Shown piece by piece: positions 1-8,867 of a stretch of DNA of 64,000 nt. This DNA is from Sphingobacteriales bacterium (GTDB taxonomy: Bacteria > Bacteroidota > Bacteroidia > Chitinophagales > LD1). Location: contig JADFDM010000003.1 of NCBI GenBank assembly GCA_018262795.1, positions 266,523-330,522 of the forward strand, in the 5' to 3' direction. Every line of letters starts with the position of its first letter. Position 1 is the stretch's first letter. A model generated the notes under the pieces. The model did not search any database and was not told the origin of the DNA. It worked only from the letters and a program-made list of their open reading frames with translations. The position numbers and the translations under genes are program-made.

Positions 1-700
1 TATTGGGACCATTGAAAATGCCGAGTGAGTCATTGGCGAGGTTTCTTTGTGCTTGCTCCAGCGCGTAGTCGGGATCACCGGCACAACGGGTAGCTATAGC
101 CGGATACATGGGAGCCGATACCCCCAACCCTCTCATAAACTGCCACAGCAAATGAAAATTATCGGTATAGTTCAAAGCATTCTGCGCGGCACTTAAACCA
201 CCCGATAGCGCGACATGATTGCTTTCGCCCTGATGCCATAAAATGTAGCTCACTTTTAAACCTGTGGTATCAAGGGAGGAAACCGTTTCAGAAATCAGGT
301 GATTCAAATCTCCACCGGGTATCCATTGTTCTATTCTTGTTCCTCCCACTGCGCAAGGGGCTACTATGACGGTATGCGCAAAATTCTGCTCCATCATTTT
401 ATCGGCCAAGCGGCTCCATACACTACCGCCCGCTCCGTTCGCGCCTTTCAAAGGGTCGTGCAGGGGGTAAAGTTTTCCGTTATAGAAATTGAACGTGTTA
501 TCGCAATGCGAGAAGTAAAGCGTCTGCCCCGAATTAGCTGCGTTACTTTGTCCCATTACTAACAGCACCACCGTGTCGTGAAGTGCTGTGCCGGAATTGC
601 AGAATTTAGTTTCAGAAACAGGCGACAGAGGTGCATCTGTTTTGCAGGATAGCAAAACCGACAACAAAAGCACACTAAAGGTTGGAAAGATGAATTTCAT
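1..700 (-). CDS. Sialate O-acetylesterase-like (SGNH/CE6) lipoprotein, partial at left edge
   Basis: I read this directly on the minus strand, from ATG at 700 to the window edge (233 codons, no stop). It opens with a lipoprotein signal ending in LLSC, with Cys19 as the lipidation site. Next comes a block-I-like GQSN motif (residues 50-53), a GGTxIxxW motif near residues 119-125 and WHQGESN near residues 155-161. These are the hallmarks of SGNH-fold carbohydrate esterases of the sialate O-acetylesterase/CE6 type, which remove acetyl groups from sugars. In SGNH enzymes the Ser of GQSN is the nucleophile. The catalytic Asp/His block near the C-terminus lies outside the window. The protein is probably exported and membrane-anchored. 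The family call is firm; the substrate (xylan, sialic acid or another glycan) cannot be told. Confidence 0.82.
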   Translation of the reverse strand, partial: MKFIFPTFSVLLLSVLLSCKTDAPLSPVSETKFCNSGTALHDTVVLLVMGQSNAANSGQTLYFSHCDNTFNFYNGKLYPLHDPLKGANGAGGSVWSRLADKMMEQNFAHTVIVAPCAVGGTRIEQWIPGGDLNHLISETVSSLDTTGLKVSYILWHQGESNHVALSGGLSAAQNALNYTDNFHLLWQFMRGLGVSAPMYPAIATRCAGDPDYALEQAQRNLANDSLGIFNGPN

Positions 701-796
701 GGGGAGATAAAAATAGCTAAACTGAACATTTTGCACTTAAAGAAATAGAAGCGCACAGGTACTCATAACTCAACTCTTGTGCTTACATTTACCTTC

Positions 797-1816
797 ATGC
801 ACCTAAACAACAACCGACTTAAACAAACCATTTTCATTATCGCGCTATTTATCTTAGGCGGTTTTCTGCTTTGGTTGTTAAAGGGATTTATCAGTGCCTT
901 CTTGGGAGCTATTGTGTTTTATATTCTGCTTCGCAAGCCCATGTTTTATTTGACTGAAGAAATAAAAAGGAAATGGAACAAAACGCTCACCATCGTTCTG
1001 CTCATGTTTTCCTCTTTCGTTATCATGGTGCTTCCGGTGTTGCTGGTGTCGGTAATGCTCTCCGGTAAAATTAGTTACCTCGTTGATCACTACGAAGATA
1101 TTTTGCACTTGGCGGAGGAATGGAGTTCTAAAGCACAGACTTATTTAGGCGTTGAATTGATTTCGAACGATACCGTAACCAAACTCACCGGCCTCGCCAC
1201 CACGGTGATTCCCAGATTTTTGAGTGCTACTCTAAGTGCGGTTGCCGATATTTTTGTGCTTTACTTCCTGCTGTATTTTATGCTGGCGTATGCGCGCACC
1301 TTCGAAAAAGAAGTGCGCTATTATCTCCCTTTCAAAGAAGAAAATGACCGGCTATTACTGCGTGAACTAAAGAGCCAAACTATCTCTAACGCCATCGGCA
1401 TTCCGATTTTGGCCCTTCTACAGGCGCTCACCGCTTTTCTGGGTTATTTGATACTGGGAGTAGATCAACCTTTCTTTTGGGCAGCTATTACCGGCATTAT
1501 GAGCGTGTTGCCGGTAGTAGGCACGGCAGTAGTTTGGATTCCACTATCCGTTTTTCTGTATGTGGGCGGCTACCACTGGCAAGGCATTGCCTTGCTGATA
1601 TACGGAGGAGCCATCATCACCAATATTGACAATGTATTTCGCTTTGTGGTGCAGAAAAAGATTGGCGACATCCATCCACTCATCACTTTTTTCGGAGTCA
1701 TTATCGGGCTTAATATCTTTGGTCTTGTGGGATTAATATTCGGCCCTCTGTTGATTTCCTATTTTCTCTTGCTCCTCAAAATTTATCACAACGAGTACAT
1801 GGACGAAATTCCTTAA
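797..1816 (+). CDS. AI-2E family transporter (PerM/TqsA-like permease)
   Basis: A 339-residue membrane protein. The N-terminal half has two closely spaced hydrophobic segments, a basic loop and a third segment. A soluble stretch follows (roughly residues 90-145), then five more helices ending in the family-typical region with FGPLL near the C-terminus. Length and layout match the AI-2E exporter/PerM family (about 340-370 residues, eight helices), whose members export autoinducer-2 or act as ion antiporters. The substrate cannot be predicted here. An upstream GTG at 779 would add six residues, but the ATG at 797 gives a normal Met-His-Leu start. The gene stands alone and is followed by a hairpin shared with the convergent adhesin gene. 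Confidence 0.85.
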   Translation: MHLNNNRLKQTIFIIALFILGGFLLWLLKGFISAFLGAIVFYILLRKPMFYLTEEIKRKWNKTLTIVLLMFSSFVIMVLPVLLVSVMLSGKISYLVDHYEDILHLAEEWSSKAQTYLGVELISNDTVTKLTGLATTVIPRFLSATLSAVADIFVLYFLLYFMLAYARTFEKEVRYYLPFKEENDRLLLRELKSQTISNAIGIPILALLQALTAFLGYLILGVDQPFFWAAITGIMSVLPVVGTAVVWIPLSVFLYVGGYHWQGIALLIYGGAIITNIDNVFRFVVQKKIGDIHPLITFFGVIIGLNIFGLVGLIFGPLLISYFLLLLKIYHNEYMDEIP

Positions 1817-1822
1817 AACAAA

Positions 1823-1859
1823 ACAGTCCCGAAATAAATTCCGGGACTGTTGATGTTTT
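1823..1859. terminator. Bidirectional intrinsic terminator
   Basis: Nine-base arms (ACAGTCCCG at 1823-1831 and CGGGACTGT at 1842-1850) can be extended inward past one bulge. On the plus strand they are followed by a T-rich run, and on the minus strand the hairpin is followed by a TTTTGTTTT-like run. The site lies between the convergent permease and adhesin genes and could end both transcripts. Confidence 0.75.
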
Positions 1860-1873
1860 TAGAAAGCAATTTT

Positions 1874-4837
1874 TTAGTTCAACACAATTTTGCGGCTGGC
1901 CACTCCTTGCGCAGTAGTAATTTTCAGATTGTAAACTCCTTTAGCCAAAGCCGATAAATCGAAAGATTGATTGACCGATGTAGTGGAACCAAGTCTGCTT
2001 TCAGCTATTAAGGCACCTCTTACATCAACGATGCTTAGGTGTACCTCTGAGGCTTGTGCCAGTATCAGGTTCACACTCAGCATTCCGGTAGTAGGATTTG
2101 GGAATACGCTGATCGCAGAAATGCCGGCCACTGTTTCTTTAATGCCCGATGTAAATTGCACTTCACAATTAGCGGTAGAGGTGCAGTTGTTGGCATCGGT
2201 TACCGTTACATTGATAATTCCCGCTGGAAGATTATACGCGGTATCAATAGAGGCTCCGCTGCTCCAGTTGTAGCTGTAAGGCGAGGTGCCTCCACTTACA
2301 CTAGCATTAGCACTCCCTACAGACTGTCCGAGAATGGTAGGATTGCAATCGGCATTTAGGATAAGTGCAGTAGGTTCGGTAATAGCGGTAGAAGCAGTAG
2401 CAGTGCAATTGTTCCCATCGGTAATGGTAACAGTGTATGCCCCTGCAGTGAGAGAACTGTTATTAGCACTCGAACCACTATTGCTCCAAGAATAAGTAAA
2501 AGAGCCGGTACCGCCCGAAGCAGCCACCAATGCACTTCCATTATTCCCTCCATTACAACTTACATTGGTAGGAGTAATGCTACCTGTTACTTGTGTTGGA
2601 TTGGCAATGGCTTGGCAAGCGGAAACTGAGCAGTTATTGGCATCGGTAACGGTGACACAGTAATTACCTGCCGGCAATGGTGAGACAGACGATGAAGCGG
2701 AACCGTTGCTCCAAATGTAGTTCAGACCTCCGGTGCCGCCCGAAGCGTTACAGGTAACCGAGCCGTCATTACCGTTAAAGCAACTCACCGGAGTCGTATT
2801 AACGGAGGATGAAATAGCCGTAGGTTCTGAAACGGTAGCGATAGCGGTTACCACGCAACTCGTGTTGTCAGTAATAGTAACTGTGTAAGTACCCGCAGTA
2901 AGGTTGCTGATAGCAGAGCCGTTTCCACTATTGCTCCAACTGTAAGAGTAAGGAGTTGTTCCACCGCTTACGCTCACACTGGCCGAACCGTTGTTACCTC
3001 CATTGCAGGATACATTGTTAGCCGATGGAGTAGCCGAAGGGCCTCCACTGCTGGAAACAAATGTTGTGGAAGAAGCAGAGCAGGTGCCATCGCTAACCGT
3101 GACGGAGTAGCTGCCTGCTGCAAGATTGGAGATAGAAGAAACGTTACCTGCCGAATTGCTCCATGAATAAGTATAAGGGCCTCCACCGCCATTCACCGAA
3201 GTGGAAACACTGCCGTTGGTAGAGCCACAAGAAGCTGCGGTAGGAGTTAAAGAAATAGACGGCTGAGTACCCGTGTTAGAAAGCACCACCGAAGCAGTAG
3301 CGGAGCAACCACCGGCACTCACGGTTACCGAATAGTTACCGGCTGCCACATTGGTGAGCGAAGAAGATGATGAGCCGTTACTCCAAGTATAGGAAGGAGT
3401 GCCGTTTGCTCCGGTCACATTTAAAGCTGCAGAGCCGTTGCTCAAGCCACAGGTAGTTCCCGTAGGGGAAGCAGAAGCCGCAAGCGTACAATTCAATTTG
3501 GTATTGACCCAAATAAGGAAAGAGCCGGGGAAGCCCGCATCTTCAATCAAATTCCAAGTAGTAAAGGGAGTTACTGCATACATGGCATTTCCGGCAATAT
3601 AGTTTTCAGTAGTTTGAGCCAATCCGAAATTTTTAGCACTGATTTGCTTCATGGCAATATAGTAAGTGCCGGGCGAAACACTGAAGTTAGGGTTAAACAC
3701 AAAAGGAAGCATTACTCCACCTGTATCGGCCACCGTAAACACATGGATGGGGCTGGAAGCGGCAATGGTGGTAGGTTGTCCACCTGAAGTATTGTAAATG
3801 ACAGACTGAACGGAGTCTCCTACATTCGCAAGCGGAATTACAAAGTACCCAAATACGGTATCAATGGAGGTGGCCGTGGCAAATTGATACTTCTGACCCA
3901 TAATTGCCGGAACTGTATTTACACCAAGCACATTATCAATAGTGCCAAAAAGTATGGCGGCATCTTCTGCCAGTAAGGAAGTATCCACAATTACATAGCG
4001 GAATGCAGTATCGTTTAAGTGATTGGCATCCGTTTGTGTCATGTGGCTGATGTAACGGAACTCATACACGGCAGTCACTGCGGGAGCAGAATAAGCAGTT
4101 CCTGGTACATTAGCTGATGCTCCTGATGCTAAAGAGGAGGGTCCAGTAAGAGTTTGAGTGCTTACCACCGTTGCAGTGGTCAAGTTGCGAATCCGCACGT
4201 CAACAGTTACGTTACTCGCAGCAGCACCACCAATGTTTTTTACTCGCGCTCCCACGTTGAAAGGCGTAGTTAACTGCTGCACCGCAATAGAGGTGTACAG
4301 GGAAGGTAGATACGCTGAATCCAAGGAAATATCGTTGCTGGGCGGTGCCGTTATCGTAATAGCAAAATCGTACGCATTATTTACTCCGTCTGCTACACAA
4401 TTATTGGTACCTCCCGCATCCCATTCCGTCAGATATAAAAAGAATGTTCCGGCAGATGGAGCAGTCCAAGTGCCTACCGGAGGGCCAAAGCCGTTCGGCA
4501 CAACATTCGTACAGCCATCATCTATATACTGAAGGGATGTAGCGCTGGCTGAATTAGCCGTTAATATGCTGATAGCGCCATCGTTGGTGCCGTCAGCTAC
4601 CGTACCCGGATTGGTGCCGCATCCGTCAATCAGGTACTGCGTGTTGGCAGATGCACAGTTGATCTGGATCACATTTCCCGTAGGCATGTTTGTAAAGGTT
4701 ACCGTTCCACTGCTAGCGTTCACGGTACCGAACACCGGGCGAACACTGGTAGGAATACAAGGTGACTGTGCAGTGATGTCTGACACAAAGGCCATACAAA
4801 AGACCGCAGTCATTAGTTGAGTAATTTTTTTCATCAT
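1874..4837 (-). CDS. Large secreted adhesin-like protein with SprB repeats and T9SS sorting domain
   Basis: A 987-residue protein with a Sec signal peptide (cleavage likely after ITAQ, about residue 24). The N-terminal region (about 35-165) resembles a secreted beta-sandwich. Residues about 170-290 look like a CARDB-type domain, followed by a further beta-rich domain to about 440. Six consecutive SprB-type repeats of roughly 75 residues fill about 447-892. Each carries SWSNG- or SWSNS-like and AGxYxVTVTD-like motifs and a conserved pair of cysteines. The last 80 residues form a type A T9SS C-terminal sorting domain, with FPNPTTG near its start and a KGVYNLKI-like beta strand near its end. Such proteins are exported by the Bacteroidota type IX system and attached to or released from the surface. 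SprB itself is a gliding adhesin, but this protein is far shorter, so a general adhesin role is inference. Confidence 0.85.
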   Translation of the reverse strand: MMKKITQLMTAVFCMAFVSDITAQSPCIPTSVRPVFGTVNASSGTVTFTNMPTGNVIQINCASANTQYLIDGCGTNPGTVADGTNDGAISILTANSASATSLQYIDDGCTNVVPNGFGPPVGTWTAPSAGTFFLYLTEWDAGGTNNCVADGVNNAYDFAITITAPPSNDISLDSAYLPSLYTSIAVQQLTTPFNVGARVKNIGGAAASNVTVDVRIRNLTTATVVSTQTLTGPSSLASGASANVPGTAYSAPAVTAVYEFRYISHMTQTDANHLNDTAFRYVIVDTSLLAEDAAILFGTIDNVLGVNTVPAIMGQKYQFATATSIDTVFGYFVIPLANVGDSVQSVIYNTSGGQPTTIAASSPIHVFTVADTGGVMLPFVFNPNFSVSPGTYYIAMKQISAKNFGLAQTTENYIAGNAMYAVTPFTTWNLIEDAGFPGSFLIWVNTKLNCTLAASASPTGTTCGLSNGSAALNVTGANGTPSYTWSNGSSSSSLTNVAAGNYSVTVSAGGCSATASVVLSNTGTQPSISLTPTAASCGSTNGSVSTSVNGGGGPYTYSWSNSAGNVSSISNLAAGSYSVTVSDGTCSASSTTFVSSSGGPSATPSANNVSCNGGNNGSASVSVSGGTTPYSYSWSNSGNGSAISNLTAGTYTVTITDNTSCVVTAIATVSEPTAISSSVNTTPVSCFNGNDGSVTCNASGGTGGLNYIWSNGSASSSVSPLPAGNYCVTVTDANNCSVSACQAIANPTQVTGSITPTNVSCNGGNNGSALVAASGGTGSFTYSWSNSGSSANNSSLTAGAYTVTITDGNNCTATASTAITEPTALILNADCNPTILGQSVGSANASVSGGTSPYSYNWSSGASIDTAYNLPAGIINVTVTDANNCTSTANCEVQFTSGIKETVAGISAISVFPNPTTGMLSVNLILAQASEVHLSIVDVRGALIAESRLGSTTSVNQSFDLSALAKGVYNLKITTAQGVASRKIVLN
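2160..3500 (-). repeat. Six tandem SprB-type coding repeats (about 225 bp period)
   Basis: Within the adhesin gene the coding sequence repeats six times with a period of about 225 bases (75 codons). Boundaries are approximate. Units 3 and 5 are the most alike, both containing SCNGGNNGSA. The arrays are diverged at DNA level, so they look old, although recombination between units 3 and 5 is still conceivable. Confidence 0.7.
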
Positions 4838-4951
4838 ACAAATTGTTTCCTGCGAATATATTTATTGCTAACCAAAAAAGTGAGTTTAGTACGTCTTAAT
4901 TTTTTAGCACAGTGAATATCATTCAAATAGCCTTTGTCTTAAACCGATTTC

Positions 4952-6571
4952 CTATAAAGTAGCTTCCAGCAAATAGAGCTTTTCACAACTCTGCTCGCGG
5001 GTGGTGGGGTTCAGGAATTTCCAGTTAAGCCTCGCCACTTTGTATGCCGAGCGCACTTCAATGATTCGATAATTGAGTGGTGCCTCCTTTATTTCTGCCA
5101 GCCCCTGCTCGGTGCTTATGAGCAAAAGTTGTTTGTTAGAATTTAAAGCTGCTTTTAAATCATCTACAGCCCAAATAGTAGGTGGTGGAATTTGCCGGGC
5201 ATAAAAAACCAGTGAATAATTAACGATAAACTTGTAGGATAGAAAAGCGGTGCCGGCATTGGTGTGAGCAGCAGCATATCTTCCAAAATCATTTTCGGGC
5301 TGATATTTCAACAAAGCCGGGAAGAAAAAAGCGCTGAGATAAAAGTTGAAAAGCAACATGCCTGCTACTGAAATCAATAGAATATCTTTGTTCCAAAACA
5401 GAATAGCTACACAAAAAATAAAGAAAGCAACTAAACTGGCTATGGCTAAGATGTTGTGCTGCGAGAAAGCATAACACAAAAAAATCGCGACCGCAAAAAG
5501 TAAAATTACCAGCAGTGCATGAAGAATGAAAACAGTTTTCCAAATTTTCCCTACCTGTGGTAATTCATCAAAAGATTTAGCTGCTATCACACAAGCTAAA
5601 GGCAATACCACAAAAATATAATGCGGCAGTTGGTACTTTGAAAGCGACAAGGCTATGAGTACCAACGTAAAACCGCTAAGGGTGATAAACTCTATTCGGC
5701 TCCACGAAACGAAGCGCATTTTTATAAGGTCGTAGATGCCCTTGAGCCATCCCCAGAAAAAGAAAAGCGTCCACGGCAGAATAGCCCAGGCAGTGGTGTG
5801 TACTAAGAAGAAAGTATCGGGATGATTGTTCCATTCGCTTTCTCCGGTGATGCGACCAAAGCTCTGCGTCCAGAAATAAAATTTCAATCCTTCCACCCCA
5901 AATTGCCGGTAAAGTCCGATGCACATCGGCAACAACAAAAGAGCTACAAGGATGAAAACGGTGAGGATTCGAATATCGAAAAATACTTTCAGTTTGCGTT
6001 TCCACAAAACATGCGGCCCTATGGCGGCTACAGTGGCAATTAAGCCAATAGGCCCTTTAGCGAGTAGTGCCAGCCCTAAACCTATGCTTCCCCACACAAC
6101 GTGTTTCCATTTCGGATGTTCGGTGAATGCCGCCCATTGCCAGATTGAAAACATGACGGCTCCCATCAGCAGGGTATCGGTGCGCACATCGTTGGTAATT
6201 AAAAAGACCGCTTGTGTGGTCGCCAGCATCAGCGCAGATAGGCGAGCTACTTTTTCATCGTAATACAATCGGGCAAAACGATAGGTTGAAAAAACAGCCA
6301 GCGCAGCAAAGAGCAGCGAAGGCAGCTTGTAAGTGAAATTGCCAATGCCGAAAACAGAGAAACTTAAAGAGCTTAACCAAAAGAGAAGAGGGGGTTTATC
6401 TAAATAGTCGCGTCCTAAGTTGTGCAGTTGAAGATAGCTGTGAGTGGTGAGCATTTCCCAACTCATCTCGGCATACTGCGCGGCATCCACTTCCATCACA
6501 TCCACTCGCATACCGATTAGTGCAACTAAAAGGGAACAAAAAAGAAGGCCGTAAAATGTTTTGTGGTTCAC
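4952..6571 (-). CDS. ArnT-like glycosyltransferase (PMT_2/GT39-83 family)
   Basis: A 539-residue polytopic membrane protein. The N-terminal helix is followed by a large first external loop with an acidic stretch (EVDAAQYAEMSWEM) and the YLDKPPLLFW motif. This is the classic signature of PMT_2 enzymes such as ArnT, which move a sugar from a polyprenyl-phosphate donor to lipid A, protein or another acceptor. About eleven more hydrophobic segments follow, then a soluble C-terminal domain of about 120 residues. The gene is last in a three-gene operon: its ATG overlaps the stop of the DUF456 gene in an ATGA arrangement. Donor and acceptor are unknown. It may modify envelope glycolipids or secreted proteins. 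Confidence 0.83.
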   Translation of the reverse strand: MNHKTFYGLLFCSLLVALIGMRVDVMEVDAAQYAEMSWEMLTTHSYLQLHNLGRDYLDKPPLLFWLSSLSFSVFGIGNFTYKLPSLLFAALAVFSTYRFARLYYDEKVARLSALMLATTQAVFLITNDVRTDTLLMGAVMFSIWQWAAFTEHPKWKHVVWGSIGLGLALLAKGPIGLIATVAAIGPHVLWKRKLKVFFDIRILTVFILVALLLLPMCIGLYRQFGVEGLKFYFWTQSFGRITGESEWNNHPDTFFLVHTTAWAILPWTLFFFWGWLKGIYDLIKMRFVSWSRIEFITLSGFTLVLIALSLSKYQLPHYIFVVLPLACVIAAKSFDELPQVGKIWKTVFILHALLVILLFAVAIFLCYAFSQHNILAIASLVAFFIFCVAILFWNKDILLISVAGMLLFNFYLSAFFFPALLKYQPENDFGRYAAAHTNAGTAFLSYKFIVNYSLVFYARQIPPPTIWAVDDLKAALNSNKQLLLISTEQGLAEIKEAPLNYRIIEVRSAYKVARLNWKFLNPTTREQSCEKLYLLEATL

Positions 6572-7071
6572 CCTGCGAATGAAGTAACTATTTCCTTCAC
6601 AAAGTAAAAGGTCATTACAAAACAGACGGTCAGTTTAAGCCCTGTGCTGAGCACAAAGCCAATAAAGGCTCCTATCGCTGATTTTAATGCGAGGGTAAGA
6701 TCGTTGCGATTGGCTATTAACTCTCCCACAAAAGCTCCAATGATGGGGCCTACAAAAATGCCGAAAGGAGAAAATAAGATAATGCCCAGCACTAAGCCGA
6801 TGGCCGATCCCCACATCCCGGCTTTTGTGCCTCCGAATTTTTTAGCCCCCCACACCGGAATGAGATATTCAATCAAGGTAACCGCTATCACTACGGTAGC
6901 CCATAGTAAAAGAAAAGCGGGCGTGAATTGTATAGCAGATGTAAAGTGCGCCATCAGCAAACCCACATAGCACAATGGTGGGCCGGGAATAAAGGGAACT
7001 ACACAGCCAATAATACCCGCTAACATTAGCAGGCTGCCCAGCACCAATAAAATAATATCTACCGTCATCAA
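6568..7071 (-). CDS. DUF456 family membrane protein
   Basis: A 167-residue protein with five or so hydrophobic segments and many glycines. It carries the DUF456 signatures: a GIIGCVVPFIPGPP-like stretch near residues 19-32 and the glycine-rich GIFVGPIIGAFVGEL segment near residue 105. The function of the family is not established. Its start overlaps the stop of the upstream HAD phosphatase gene by four bases, and its stop overlaps the start of the glycosyltransferase gene, so the three are translationally coupled. That arrangement suggests an accessory role in envelope modification, which is inference only. Confidence 0.85.
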   Translation of the reverse strand: MMTVDIILLVLGSLLMLAGIIGCVVPFIPGPPLCYVGLLMAHFTSAIQFTPAFLLLWATVVIAVTLIEYLIPVWGAKKFGGTKAGMWGSAIGLVLGIILFSPFGIFVGPIIGAFVGELIANRNDLTLALKSAIGAFIGFVLSTGLKLTVCFVMTFYFVKEIVTSFAG

Positions 7072-7640
7072 TGATGGTTTTGTTGTGCTTTCAAATACTC
7101 ATATACCTTTTCCCATTCGCGGCTGTCTAAAGCAATGAAAGGTTTTAGTTCCTCTTGCGAGCCAATCACTTCATCCATTCCCAAACCGCGACCATCATTC
7201 AACCAAATACATTTGCTACCCAAGTTCTGTGCGAGTTTTACATCGGTGATTCTATCGCCAATGACAAAAGAGTTTTTCAAATCGTAAGAGCCGTTCATGT
7301 AGTTAGTCAACATGCCCGTGCCGGGTTTGCGAGTGGGCAGGTTTTCGTGTGGATAGGATTTATCAATAAACACGTTGCCAAAAACAATACCTTCTCCCTC
7401 AAAAGTCTTTACAATAAAATTCTGCACCTGCCAAAAGTCTTCTTCGGGAAAGTCGGGAGTGCCCAGCCCATCTTGATTAGTGACCATCACCAATTCATAA
7501 TCTAACTCGCGCACTATTTTTCCGAGCCAGTAAAACACCTGCGGATAAAAGAGCAACTTTTCAAAAGTTTCGATTTTGAAGTTGTCTGTTTCCAAAATCA
7601 AGGTGCCGTCCCGGTCAATAAACAAAGCTCTTTTTTGCAT
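7068..7640 (-). CDS. HAD phosphatase of the histidinol-phosphatase (HisB-N) type, stand-alone
   Basis: A 190-residue soluble HAD enzyme. Motif I is FIDRDGTL (Asp9 nucleophile, Asp11 acid/base), motif II is MVTNQDGLG near residue 53, the conserved Lys lies in TRKPGTG, and motif IV is VIGDRITDVKLA. The MVTNQDGLGT-F-P stretch is characteristic of the histidinol-phosphatase domain of HisB. Unlike HisB, the loop before RKP reads SYPHENLPT: the His is kept but the zinc-binding cysteines are missing. No his genes lie nearby. It heads an operon with DUF456 and an ArnT-like transferase, so a sugar-phosphate substrate, as in GmhB-like enzymes, is as likely as histidinol phosphate. The fold is sure, the substrate is not. 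Confidence 0.75.
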   Translation of the reverse strand: MQKRALFIDRDGTLILETDNFKIETFEKLLFYPQVFYWLGKIVRELDYELVMVTNQDGLGTPDFPEEDFWQVQNFIVKTFEGEGIVFGNVFIDKSYPHENLPTRKPGTGMLTNYMNGSYDLKNSFVIGDRITDVKLAQNLGSKCIWLNDGRGLGMDEVIGSQEELKPFIALDSREWEKVYEYLKAQQNHH

Positions 7641-7825
7641 GGCGCAAATTTCAGAATAAAAATGAGGGAAGGAATAAGGGTTTCAATTGTTTAAGCCGAA
7701 AAGGGTTTTAATTTCGCTGCATGAAGGAGATTTTTCGATCCCATTCCTGTTGTTGCTGACGCTATCTAAGCCTGCTTGTACGGGAGCAAAGCATTGATTT
7801 CTAAATATTTTAAACCTAATTTTTT

Positions 7826-8389
7826 ATGATAGATATGTTGCGTCACCCCTGGCACTGGAGTATTGCCGGTATTTTAATCGGCCTTACGGTGCCTATTCTT
7901 TATGTAATTGGCAATAAGCCTTTCGGCATTTCTTCCTCATTTCGGCATGTATGTGCTGCTTGCATTCCTTCAGGGGCGGCTTATTTTAGTTACAACTGGA
8001 GGCACGAAATCTGGAATTTGTTTTTTATAGCGGGTATTATCATAGGCGGCTACATCGGTGCTACGGCTCTCAAAAATCCGGAACCGATAAAGATAGAAGC
8101 GAGCACTCAACAACAATTACAAAATTCGGGAGTTACAGACTTCGGCCAATTAGTGCCTACCGATATTTTCAGTTGGCAAGGGCTGATGACGGAGCGGGGA
8201 TTTATCCTAATAGTTGTCGGAGGTTTCTTGGTGGGCTTTGGCACTCGCTATGCCGGAGGTTGCACTTCGGGGCATTCTATTACCGGCCTTTCCAATTTGC
8301 AATTGTCGTCATTGGTGGCTACCATCTGTTTTATGGCCGGTGGCTTTCTGATGACCTGGCTGATTCTTCCAATTATTTTAAAACTGTAA
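7826..8389 (+). CDS. YeeE/YedE-type sulfur transporter, first half
   Basis: A 187-residue protein with four or five hydrophobic segments. It has the GGCTSGHSITG motif near residues 145-155, whose Cys is the signature of YeeE/YedE (thiosulfate uptake) proteins. In the single-chain family the protein is about 350 residues with two related halves. Here the halves are separate genes, this one and the next, 10 bases apart. The pair likely forms one transporter moving thiosulfate or a related sulfur compound across the inner membrane. No rhodanese or TusA gene is adjacent, so the exact substrate is open. Confidence 0.82.
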   Translation: MIDMLRHPWHWSIAGILIGLTVPILYVIGNKPFGISSSFRHVCAACIPSGAAYFSYNWRHEIWNLFFIAGIIIGGYIGATALKNPEPIKIEASTQQQLQNSGVTDFGQLVPTDIFSWQGLMTERGFILIVVGGFLVGFGTRYAGGCTSGHSITGLSNLQLSSLVATICFMAGGFLMTWLILPIILKL

Positions 8390-8399
8390 TCCAAAACTT

Positions 8400-8867
8400 A
8401 TGAAAAATATAAATGAAGAAGAAGGAGCCAATCACCAGAAAACGGGCGAGAGTTTTATTGCTAACCTGAAGTATGTTTTGGTAGGCGTGTTTTTCGGAAT
8501 CGTATTTGTGAAAGCGGAGATTATTTCGTGGTTCCGTATTCAGGAAATGTTTCGACTCACTTCCTTTCACATGTACGGAGTGATTGGAACCGCTGTGGTA
8601 GTAGCCACCCTTTCTACCCTGCTGATGAAGAAGTTTAAGGTGAAAACATTACAAGGGGAAGAGGTGATTTACAGTGTGCGTCCTTTAGATAAAGGCAATG
8701 TGATTGGCGGTTTGCTTTTCGGTCTCGGCTGGGCTATGACCGGTGCCTGTCCGGGGCCTCTTTACGGATTAGTGGGAAGTGGCTTTCCGGTTTTCTTGGC
8801 AGCTATTGCTTCTGCCATTGCCGGTACTTATGCCTATGGTTTGTTGCGCGACAAGTTGCCACATTAG
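8400..8867 (+). CDS. YeeE/YedE-type sulfur transporter, second half
   Basis: A 155-residue membrane protein, the partner of the preceding gene. It begins with a hydrophilic stretch of about 20 residues, then has about four helices and the MTGACPGPLYGLVG motif, the second conserved Cys motif of the family. The two genes are surely cotranscribed (10-base gap). The last four bases overlap the end of the convergent DUF5686 gene. Two-gene versions of this transporter are well known in Bacteroidota and proteobacteria. Confidence 0.82.
   Translation: MKNINEEEGANHQKTGESFIANLKYVLVGVFFGIVFVKAEIISWFRIQEMFRLTSFHMYGVIGTAVVVATLSTLLMKKFKVKTLQGEEVIYSVRPLDKGNVIGGLLFGLGWAMTGACPGPLYGLVGSGFPVFLAAIASAIAGTYAYGLLRDKLPH

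Noticed and set aside
2160..3500. CRISPR-like regular repeats
   Set aside because: The 225-base periodicity is from coding SprB domains in frame, with diverged units and no constant short repeat.
7068..7640. hisB for histidine synthesis
   Set aside because: No dehydratase domain, no his neighbours and no zinc cysteines; only the phosphatase fold can be claimed.
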